From positions 1-5,101 of the forward strand of contig CAMAQU010000139.1 in assembly GCA_945860425.1 (NCBI GenBank): 5,101 bases of DNA. Reading direction: 5' to 3'. Numbering within the stretch: the stretch's first letter is position 1; every line of letters starts with the position of its first letter. Positions 1 to 5,101 of this stretch are shown piece by piece. The translations under genes were made by a program, and so were the position numbers. The notes beneath the pieces were generated by a model, which saw nothing but the letters and a program-made list of their open reading frames with translations, was not told the DNA's origin and did no database searches. The stretch is from Sphingomonas paucimobilis. GTDB lineage: Bacteria; Pseudomonadota; Alphaproteobacteria; Sphingomonadales; Sphingomonadaceae.

Positions 1-1
1 C

Positions 2-814
2 CCAGCCATTTGGCAGGGTTTGGTTGATATGGGGCTGACGGGTTTACTCGTCCCCGAAGCACAGGGCGGGCTCGGCATGGGGCTGGTTGATGCGGCCTTG
101 GTCGCGGCCGAATGTGGCCGGGCTTGTGTGGCTGAGCCGCTGGTCGACACGGCCTTTGTGGGTGTCCCGTGGCTGATCGCACAGGGTCAGATAGACCAGC
201 TTGCCGATATAGCGGCGGGACGGGTCACGCTGCCCTTGGCCCATGCAATGAATCCGTGGGTGGCGGATGGCGCGGGTGCGGCGCTGACCAGCGTTGATCC
301 GCTGCGCAATCTTTCCGGGTCCGTCAGCGACAATAGAGATCCACATCTCCTCAACCTCGCGGCGCTCATGTCAGCCGCCCAGCTTGTCGGTCTTGCCGAT
401 GCGATGCTTCATCTTGCGGTTGAATATGCCAAAATTCGGACGCAGTTTGGCCAGCCGATTGGCGCGTTTCAGGCAATCAAGCATCAGTTGGCGACATGCG
501 CTGTCGCCAACGAGTTCGCAAAGCCTGTCGTCTGGCAAGCCGCGCAGGCGTTGCAGGATAAGCGGGCAACGGCCGACGTGCATGTCAGTCACGCCAAGGT
601 CGCGGCGACGGATGCTGCCATCCTGACAGCTGAAACAGCAATTCAGGTTCATGGCGCTATGGGCTATACTTATGAGGTTGATCTCCATTTCTGGATGAAG
701 CGCAGCTGGGCGCTTGCCGGAGCTTGGGGCGCGCGCGCCTTCCATCTGAAACGCATCGATGACGCTGTGCTCGGTGGCACACTCCCCATCGGCCCTGAAC
801 ACACATTTGCTTAA
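2..814 (+). CDS. Acyl-CoA dehydrogenase-family protein, small (beta-like) subunit, 5'-truncated by window edge
   Basis: Reading is open from the first complete codon at 2 to TAA at 812-814, giving 270 visible residues. Compared with the second small ACAD in this window, about 40 N-terminal residues lie off the left edge, so the in-frame TTG at 20 and ATG at 29 are internal. Seen: the N-terminal-domain motif VPEAQGGLG (17-25), the C-terminal helical-domain motif RTQFGQPIGAFQ (146-157, whose Arg normally contacts FAD), and HGAMGYTYEVDLHFW (217-231). The middle beta domain is short: from VPE to RTQFG is about 128 residues versus about 178 in the later paralogue. The usual EPxAGSD signature is absent. 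Neither classical catalytic-base position (helix G, or the YEGT site near the C-terminus) appears to hold Glu. Inference: a non-catalytic partner subunit of a heteromeric ACAD whose large subunit is probably encoded just upstream. The substrate is unknown. Family assignment is firm; subunit role is moderate. Confidence 0.9.
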   Translation, partial: PAIWQGLVDMGLTGLLVPEAQGGLGMGLVDAALVAAECGRACVAEPLVDTAFVGVPWLIAQGQIDQLADIAAGRVTLPLAHAMNPWVADGAGAALTSVDPLRNLSGSVSDNRDPHLLNLAALMSAAQLVGLADAMLHLAVEYAKIRTQFGQPIGAFQAIKHQLATCAVANEFAKPVVWQAAQALQDKRATADVHVSHAKVAATDAAILTAETAIQVHGAMGYTYEVDLHFWMKRSWALAGAWGARAFHLKRIDDAVLGGTLPIGPEHTFA

Positions 815-817
815 GGA
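813..817 (+). promoter_or_regulatory. Ribosome binding site of the thiolase gene
   Basis: AAGGA lies 5 nt before the ATG at 823 and overlaps the last two bases of the preceding stop codon. It supports the start at 823 and suggests that ribosomes finishing the upstream gene can re-initiate here. Confidence 0.7.
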
Positions 818-822
818 CTGAC

Positions 823-1974
823 ATGGCTGAAGCCTATATTATTGACGCTGTTCGCACCCCGATTGGCCGCAAGAAGGGCAGCCTTGCAGGCCTCCACCCC
901 GCAGACCTTGGGGCGCATCCCATCAAGGCGTTGGTTGCGCGGACAGGCGTTGATGCCAATGCCGTTGACGATGTGGTCTGGGGTTGTTGCGATACCATTG
1001 GTCCGCAGGCGGGGGATATCGGCCGCACCGTCTGGCTGGTCGCGGGATTGCCACAGCATGTGCCGGGGACAACGATTGACCGGCAATGCGGGTCTTCGCA
1101 GCAGGCGCTTCATTTCGCAGCCCAAGGCGTGATGTCTGGCACGCAGGACCTCGTCGTTGCCGGCGGTAGCCAGGCGATGAATGCCATTCCGATTTCGGCC
1201 GCCATGTATGCGGGGGAGCCATATGGCTTTTCCAATCCGTTCAATACATCACCGGGTTGGGTCGCGCGTTATGGGGATGGGCTGCTCAATCAGATCAACT
1301 CAGCAGAAATGATCGCCAAGAAATGGGGCTTGTCGCGGGAGGAGATGGAGGCATTTGCCGTCGCGTCACATCAGCGCGCGCAGGCCGCCTGGGACAATGG
1401 TTGGTTCGATGCTGAAGTCGCGCCCATGGCCGAGTTGGAAAAGGATGAAACAATCCGCCCACAGACCAACATGGAAGGTCTAGCGGGACTTCGAACGGTT
1501 CAAGAAGGCGGCATCATCACCGCCGGTATTTCCAGCCAGAATTGCGACGGAGCGGCGGCTCTTCTCGTCGCGTCAGAGCGGGCGGTGAAGGAGCATAATC
1601 TAAAGCCGCGCGCCAGAGTGCATCACATTTCTGTGCGCGCCGACGATCCTGTCTGGATGCTCACCGCGCCCATTCCTGCGACGGAATATGCGCTGAAAAA
1701 GGCGGGGATGACGGTGAACGACATCGATCTTTTTGAATGCAATGAAGCTTTTGCATCCGTGCCAATGGCTTGGATGAAGGAGCTCGGCATCCCGCATGAA
1801 AAGGTCAATATTCATGGCGGCGGCATCGCGCTTGGCCACCCGCTTGGGGCCACAGGTGCGCGCCTGATGACCACCTTGCTCAATGCGCTGGAACGCACCG
1901 GTGGTCGCTATGGTCTCCAGACCATGTGCGAAGGCGGTGGTCAGGCCAACGTTACGATTATCGAGAGGTTATAA
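823..1974 (+). CDS. Thiolase (acetyl-CoA C-acyltransferase), FadA5/FadA6-like
   Basis: This 383-residue protein is complete; family members are usually about 380-400. It cleaves a 3-ketoacyl-CoA with free CoA, releasing acetyl-CoA (or propionyl-CoA) in the cytoplasm. Seen: VRTPIG near the N-terminus (10-15); the nucleophile Cys89 in DRQCGSSQQA; the NEAFA motif at Asn307; His339 in GGIALGHPLGATG; and the second active-site Cys369 in MCEGGGQANV. All four conserved active-site elements are present, so it should be active. The opening MAEAYIIDAVRTPIG and the ending CEGGGQANVTIIERL recall, from memory, the mycobacterial steroid thiolases FadA6 and FadA5 more than short-chain PhaA-type biosynthetic enzymes. 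The start at 823 has a good Shine-Dalgarno sequence and matches the family N-terminus. Its stop overlaps the SDR start by one base, so its product probably acts directly after the SDR step. Substrate chain or ring system is not determined; an ordinary acetyl-CoA acetyltransferase cannot be excluded. Confidence 0.96.
   Translation: MAEAYIIDAVRTPIGRKKGSLAGLHPADLGAHPIKALVARTGVDANAVDDVVWGCCDTIGPQAGDIGRTVWLVAGLPQHVPGTTIDRQCGSSQQALHFAAQGVMSGTQDLVVAGGSQAMNAIPISAAMYAGEPYGFSNPFNTSPGWVARYGDGLLNQINSAEMIAKKWGLSREEMEAFAVASHQRAQAAWDNGWFDAEVAPMAELEKDETIRPQTNMEGLAGLRTVQEGGIITAGISSQNCDGAAALLVASERAVKEHNLKPRARVHHISVRADDPVWMLTAPIPATEYALKKAGMTVNDIDLFECNEAFASVPMAWMKELGIPHEKVNIHGGGIALGHPLGATGARLMTTLLNALERTGGRYGLQTMCEGGGQANVTIIERL
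1963..1968 (+). promoter_or_regulatory. Ribosome binding site of the SDR gene
   Basis: GAGAGG sits 5 nt before the ATG at 1974, inside the end of the thiolase gene. It decides for the 1974 start, which also gives the normal SDR N-terminus, over the in-frame upstream codon at 1926, which would add 16 atypical residues. Confidence 0.7.
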
Positions 1975-2879
1975 TGGGTATTTGCGACAATAGGACGGTC
2001 ATTATCACCGGGGCGGCCCGTGGGCTGGGGCGCGCCTATGCGCTCGCTCTTGCGGCGGAAGGGGCCAATGTCGTTGTCAACGATATCGGGACATCGTTGG
2101 GCGGTGAAGGGCGTGATACGAGCGCTGCGGATGGCGTGGTTGCGGAGATTAAAGCCGCCGGTGGACATGCCATCGCCAACTATGAAGATATTACCGATTG
2201 GGATGCAGCAAAGCGCATCGTTGACGCCGCCGTGGCCGCATTTGGCGATCTGCACGTCGTGGTGAATAATGCGGGCATCGTGCGCGACCGCATGTTTGTG
2301 TCCGCGACCCTTGAGGAATGGGATGCGACAATGCACGTGCATCTGCGCGGCCATTTTTGTGTGTCGCGCCATGCCGTCGATTACTGGCGGGCACGCGGCA
2401 AGGAAGGCCACAAAATCGATGCCCGCATCATCAATACCTCGTCGGGCGCAGGGCTTCAGGGCTCCATTGCACAAGCGGCCTATTCGACCGCTAAGGGCGG
2501 CATTGCATCGCTGACATTGGTTCAAGCCGCCGAACTGGGTCGCTATGGCATCACTGCCAATGCGCTGGCCCCGTCGGCCCGCACGCGGATGACGGAACAG
2601 GCCTTTGCCGACAAAATGGCGACCGAAGGTCAGGCGTTTGACGTTATGGACCCGGCCAATATCGCGCCGACGGTGGTCTGGCTTGGCAGCCCGGAGAGCG
2701 CGCATGTGACGGGCTGTGTCTTTGAACTCGAAGGCGGCAAAATCATGCTGGAAGATGGCTGGCGCGAAGGCCCGCATGTCGATGCTGGCAAGCAATGGGA
2801 CCCGGCCGACGTTGGCACTGCCGTCGATAAATTGCTGGCGGGCCGTGTGCCGCCGCGCAAAGTGTGGGGGACCGCATAA
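1974..2879 (+). CDS. Short-chain dehydrogenase/reductase, HSD17B4/MFE-2-type 3-hydroxyacyl-CoA dehydrogenase
   Basis: The 301-residue protein starts at the ATG overlapping the thiolase stop (TAATG). Seen: cofactor motif TGAARGLG (12-19); Asn36-Asp37 at the end of the second strand, where Asp favours NAD+ over NADP+; NNAG (98-101); RDRMF (104-108); a HLRGHF stretch in the helix that carries Asn in most SDRs; and the catalytic set Ser157, Tyr170, Lys174 in YSTAK. The RDRM, EEWDA, HLRGHF and NTSS motifs, plus a C-terminal extension with WDP (275-277), match the dehydrogenase part of peroxisomal MFE-2 (HSD17B4) and mycobacterial Rv3502c (ChsB1/Hsd4A). That family oxidises 3-hydroxyacyl-CoAs and sometimes 17beta-hydroxysteroids. 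No hydratase or SCP2 domain is fused. Inference: it oxidises the 3-hydroxyacyl-CoA that the thiolase then cleaves. The family is clear. The exact substrate, and whether it prefers the 3R isomer like MFE-2, are not shown. Confidence 0.94.
   Translation: MGICDNRTVIITGAARGLGRAYALALAAEGANVVVNDIGTSLGGEGRDTSAADGVVAEIKAAGGHAIANYEDITDWDAAKRIVDAAVAAFGDLHVVVNNAGIVRDRMFVSATLEEWDATMHVHLRGHFCVSRHAVDYWRARGKEGHKIDARIINTSSGAGLQGSIAQAAYSTAKGGIASLTLVQAAELGRYGITANALAPSARTRMTEQAFADKMATEGQAFDVMDPANIAPTVVWLGSPESAHVTGCVFELEGGKIMLEDGWREGPHVDAGKQWDPADVGTAVDKLLAGRVPPRKVWGTA
2866..2871 (+). promoter_or_regulatory. Ribosome binding site of the second small ACAD gene
   Basis: The purine run GGGGGA ends 7 nt before the ATG at 2879. 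It argues for that ATG rather than the in-frame GTG at 2864, which overlaps the run itself and would add five residues before the typical MEFVFTEEQ N-terminus. Confidence 0.6.
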
Positions 2880-3934
2880 TGGAGTTCGTCTTTACCGAAG
2901 AACAGCAGATGATCCGCGAAACGGCCAAGGGCTATTTCGTTGAGAATGCGACCAGCGCCCGCACCCGCCGGGCGATGGCCGCAGACGGGATTGATCGTGA
3001 TCTCTGGACCGGATTTTGTCAGGACCTCGGCCTTGCCGGTGTGACGGTTCCTGAAGTCTATGGCGGGGCAGGATTGGGACAGGTTGAATTCGCCTTACTG
3101 GCGGAAGCGGCCGGCGCGCAGGTGGCCGCACTCCCAATGGTTGGCCTCGCAATGGCGTCTCAGGCTATCCTTGCCGGGGGAACCGAAGCCCAGAAGGCCG
3201 CATGGCTGCCGAAGCTTGTGTCCGGCAGCACCATCGCGGCCTGTGCAGGCTCCGCAGACCTGTCGGCTCAGGGGAACAGCTTAACGGGTACGTGCCAATT
3301 TGTGCCGCATGGCGCTTCGGCAGACGTGTTTGTGTTAGGCAATGACACGGGGGCCTGGATTGTCGAGCGTTCAGCCCCGGGCGTTGAGGTGACCACGCAT
3401 GTGACGATGGACCAGACACGACCGCTTGCCACGGTCACGCTGAAGAGCGCTCAAGCGGATCAGCTGGTCGATGGGGCAGCGGCGATGCGCGCGGCCCGTG
3501 AAGCTGGATGGATTTGTATTGCCGCCGAAGCCTTGGGCGGCGCGCAAGAGGCGCTCGACCGAACGGTCGCTTATGCCAAAGAACGTGTTCAGTTCGGGCG
3601 TCCAATTGGCTCTTTTCAGGCGTATAAGCATCGCCTTGCCGATATGATGATTGAGATTGAGCAGGCGCGGTCGGCGGTTTACTGGGCGGCCTGTGCCGCA
3701 GATGAGCAGGCTTCGGATTTGCAAATGGCCTTGCATGCAGCAAAGGCCTTCGCGGCTGATACCTATGCAAAATGTGCGGGCGACATGATCCAACTTCATG
3801 GCGGGATCGGCTTTACTTGGGAACATGACGCGCACCTGTTTTTCAAACGCGCGCGCGCCATTCAGTCGATGCTCGGCAACGGCAATTGGCATCGTGAACA
3901 AGTGGCCAGCATGATTTTGGGAGAAGCGGCATGA
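2879..3934 (+). CDS. Acyl-CoA dehydrogenase-family protein, small (beta-like) subunit, FadE27/FadE29-like
   Basis: The 351-residue protein is complete and somewhat shorter than the roughly 380 typical of ACADs. Its ATG overlaps the SDR stop (TAATG). Domains in order: N-terminal helical domain starting MEFVFTEEQQMIRE, with VPEVYGGAGLG (57-67) and GTEAQK (101-106); a degenerate middle beta domain; and a C-terminal helical domain with RVQFGRPIGSFQ (236-247) and QLHGGIGFTWEHDAH (305-319), which bind FAD across the dimer interface in this family. Odd features: where catalytic ACADs have EPxAGSD there is only an ACAGSADLS stretch. Hand alignment puts Gly at the helix-G base position (Glu254 of isovaleryl-CoA dehydrogenase) and Leu at the MCAD Glu376 position. 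Inference: it supplies FAD-binding elements but not the base, and pairs with the next gene's product, whose start lies inside this gene (ATGA). It could instead be a homomeric enzyme with an unusual base, which seems less likely. Confidence 0.93.
   Translation: MEFVFTEEQQMIRETAKGYFVENATSARTRRAMAADGIDRDLWTGFCQDLGLAGVTVPEVYGGAGLGQVEFALLAEAAGAQVAALPMVGLAMASQAILAGGTEAQKAAWLPKLVSGSTIAACAGSADLSAQGNSLTGTCQFVPHGASADVFVLGNDTGAWIVERSAPGVEVTTHVTMDQTRPLATVTLKSAQADQLVDGAAAMRAAREAGWICIAAEALGGAQEALDRTVAYAKERVQFGRPIGSFQAYKHRLADMMIEIEQARSAVYWAACAADEQASDLQMALHAAKAFAADTYAKCAGDMIQLHGGIGFTWEHDAHLFFKRARAIQSMLGNGNWHREQVASMILGEAA
3919..3926 (+). promoter_or_regulatory. Ribosome binding site of the large ACAD gene
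   Basis: GGGAGAAG lies 4 nt before the ATG at 3931, within the last codons of the preceding gene. Together with the ATGA overlap it points to coupled translation of the two subunits in roughly equal amounts. Confidence 0.7.
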
Positions 3935-5101
3935 AGCTCGGTTTTTCAGCGGCCGAAGAAGAGTTCCGCCGCGAATGTGCCGATTGGCTCAATGGCCAAA
4001 TGGCAGGCGAATTCAAAGACATTAAAGGCATCACGACGCTGACGGAAAAGGCGGAGCGGCGCAAGGAGTGGGAACAGCAACTCGCGGCCCATAAATGGAG
4101 CTGCATCGGCTGGCCTGAAGAATGGGGCGGTCGGGCTGCAACCCTTGCCCAGCAGGTGATCTTTGCTGAAGAATATGCCCGTGCAGGAGTCCCCGGCCGG
4201 GTCAATCACATCGGCGTTGAACTGGCCGGCCCGACATTGCTGGCATTCGGCACAGATGCGCAGAAGAATCGCTTCTTGCCTGGGATCGCCGCAGGACAAA
4301 CAATCTTCTGCCAAGGCTTTTCCGAACCCGGTGCTGGCTCTGACCTGGCCAGCGTCCGCACGAAGGCGCGGCTGGAGGGCGATGAATGGGTCGTCAATGG
4401 TCAGAAGATCTGGACCAGCCTTGCCCATATTTCCGACTGGATTTTTGTCGTTTCGCGCAGCGAGGAAGGGTCGAAGGGGCCAAAGGGCCTTACCTTCTTG
4501 ATGATGGAAATTGATCAGCCGGGCATTGAGATTCGTCCGATCAAGCAGATTAATGGCGATGCGGAATTCAATGAAACCTTCTTCACCGATGCCAAATGCC
4601 CAGCCGACAGCTTGATTGGTGCGGTGGGCGATGGCTGGAAGATTGCAATGGGCTTGCTCGCCTTTGAACGCGGCGTTTCTACGCTGGGCCAGCAAATGGG
4701 CTTTCGAAACGAGCTGGACGAGGTCATCGCCGCCGCCAAGGCCACAGGTGCTGCCAAAGATCCGCTCATCCGTCAGCGTATTGCCAAGGCAGAAATCGGC
4801 CTGCAATTGATGCGCTATGGCGCGATGCGCATGTTGTCGAACACAGATCACAGCAAGATCGACGGTGCGGCGCTCACCTATAAGATTCAATGGGCTAGCT
4901 GGCGGCGTGGATTGGGAGAATTGGCCATGGACATCATCGGTCAGTCAGGCGAAATTGCGGACGCAGACGCCTATGAATGGTCGGTGCTTCCCAATCTATT
5001 TCTCTATTCGCGTTCCGACACAATCTATGGCGGAACGAACCAGATCCAGCGGAATCTGATTGCAGAGCGGGGCCTGGCAATGCCTCGTGAACCGCGAGGG
5101 G
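3931..5101 (+). CDS. Acyl-CoA dehydrogenase, large (catalytic, alpha-like) subunit, 3'-truncated by window edge
   Basis: Translation from ATG 3931 stays open to the window end: 390 complete codons and no stop. Homologues commonly end shortly after an AERGLxLPREPR-like sequence, and here that motif is at 378-389, so probably only a few codons are missing. Seen: GWPEEWGG (60-67); the middle-domain signature FSEPGAGSD (130-138), which contacts flavin and substrate; NGQKIWTS (156-163, with Trp161 near the flavin); and YGGTNQIQRNLIAERGL (366-382). At the MCAD Glu376 position there is Gly367, but Glu246 in FERG sits in helix G, where isovaleryl- and long-chain ACADs carry their base. It should therefore be catalytic: alpha,beta-dehydrogenation of an acyl-CoA, passing electrons from FAD to electron-transferring flavoprotein in the cytoplasm. 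Resemblance is to FadE26/FadE28-type alpha subunits. Its ATG overlaps the small-subunit stop by 4 nt, supporting an alpha2beta2 complex (inference). The substrate is not determined. Confidence 0.95.
   Translation, partial: MKLGFSAAEEEFRRECADWLNGQMAGEFKDIKGITTLTEKAERRKEWEQQLAAHKWSCIGWPEEWGGRAATLAQQVIFAEEYARAGVPGRVNHIGVELAGPTLLAFGTDAQKNRFLPGIAAGQTIFCQGFSEPGAGSDLASVRTKARLEGDEWVVNGQKIWTSLAHISDWIFVVSRSEEGSKGPKGLTFLMMEIDQPGIEIRPIKQINGDAEFNETFFTDAKCPADSLIGAVGDGWKIAMGLLAFERGVSTLGQQMGFRNELDEVIAAAKATGAAKDPLIRQRIAKAEIGLQLMRYGAMRMLSNTDHSKIDGAALTYKIQWASWRRGLGELAMDIIGQSGEIADADAYEWSVLPNLFLYSRSDTIYGGTNQIQRNLIAERGLAMPREPRG

Noticed and set aside
20..31. TTG at 20 or ATG at 29 as the true start of the first ACAD gene.
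   Set aside because: Upstream codons from position 2 continue the conserved ACAD N-terminal pattern (a Trp followed by the MGLTGLLVPE block), so the gene begins outside the window.
815..822. Possible promoter or terminator between the first ACAD and the thiolase.
   Set aside because: The gap is only 8 bases and holds part of a ribosome binding site. There is no room for a hairpin terminator or a promoter, and none is visible elsewhere in the window.
1926..1973. Upstream in-frame start that would lengthen the SDR by 16 residues.
   Set aside because: The extra residues are unlike any SDR N-terminus and lie inside the thiolase's conserved C-terminus. The ATG at 1974 has a well-placed ribosome binding site.
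1941..2795. A 284-codon open frame on the minus strand opposite the SDR gene.
   Set aside because: The plus strand carries all SDR motifs in order. The antisense product is rich in Arg, His and Cys with no family features, typical of a shadow frame.
3848..3858. Alternating CG run, with a similar one at 729-738, as a possible Z-DNA or regulatory element.
   Set aside because: Both runs are short and encode Ala/Arg codons in the conserved C-terminal region of the two small ACADs. Codon use explains them.
3946..4890. A 314-codon open frame on the minus strand opposite the large ACAD gene.
   Set aside because: It lies entirely over an unmistakable ACAD coding sequence on the plus strand, has no recognisable domain, and its sequence reads like the antisense shadow that high third-position G+C creates.
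2..5101. Mobile elements, CRISPR arrays, toxin or defence systems, tRNA or other RNA genes.
   Set aside because: Essentially every base is in a metabolic coding sequence. No inverted or direct repeats, transposase motifs or RNA-gene signatures were seen.

Overview
The window is a single, densely packed stretch of plus-strand catabolic genes: five coding regions with no intergenic gap longer than 8 bases. All encode enzymes of a beta-oxidation-type acyl-CoA pathway. The moderately high G+C content (roughly 58-60% by eye) and the protein styles recall Alphaproteobacteria, most likely Sphingomonadales (Novosphingobium, Sphingobium or Sphingopyxis-like). That placement is inference from familiarity, not a computed assignment.

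Layout: (1) positions 2-814, the 3' part of a small acyl-CoA dehydrogenase (ACAD)-family subunit, cut by the left edge; (2) 823-1974, a complete thiolase; (3) 1974-2879, a complete short-chain dehydrogenase/reductase (SDR) of the HSD17B4/MFE-2 type; (4) 2879-3934, a complete second small ACAD-family subunit; (5) 3931-5101, a full-length-type ACAD that runs off the right edge, probably only a few codons before its stop. The junctions are an 8-nt gap, two TAATG stop/start overlaps and one ATGA overlap, so the genes are probably co-transcribed and translationally coupled. No promoter, terminator, RNA gene, mobile element, CRISPR array or significant repeat was seen.

How the genes work together (inference): an ACAD makes the 2,3-enoyl-CoA, a hydratase not present in the window adds water, the SDR oxidises the 3-hydroxyacyl-CoA, and the thiolase cleaves the 3-ketoacyl-CoA. 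The two small ACAD-family proteins lack the middle-domain flavin/substrate signature and a glutamate at either classical catalytic-base position, whereas the large one has both. This is the pattern of the alpha2beta2 heteromeric ACADs of mycobacterial cholesterol degradation (FadE26-FadE27, FadE28-FadE29). Genes 4 and 5 look like such a pair, and gene 1 probably pairs with a large subunit just upstream of the window. The thiolase resembles the steroid thiolases FadA5/FadA6, and the SDR resembles Rv3502c (ChsB1/Hsd4A). The operon is therefore a good candidate for degrading a steroid, bile-acid or other bulky cyclic acyl-CoA, but the substrate cannot be fixed from this sequence. I found no evidence of a wholly new system. 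The most interesting points are the split-active-site ACADs and the shrunken middle domain of the first one.
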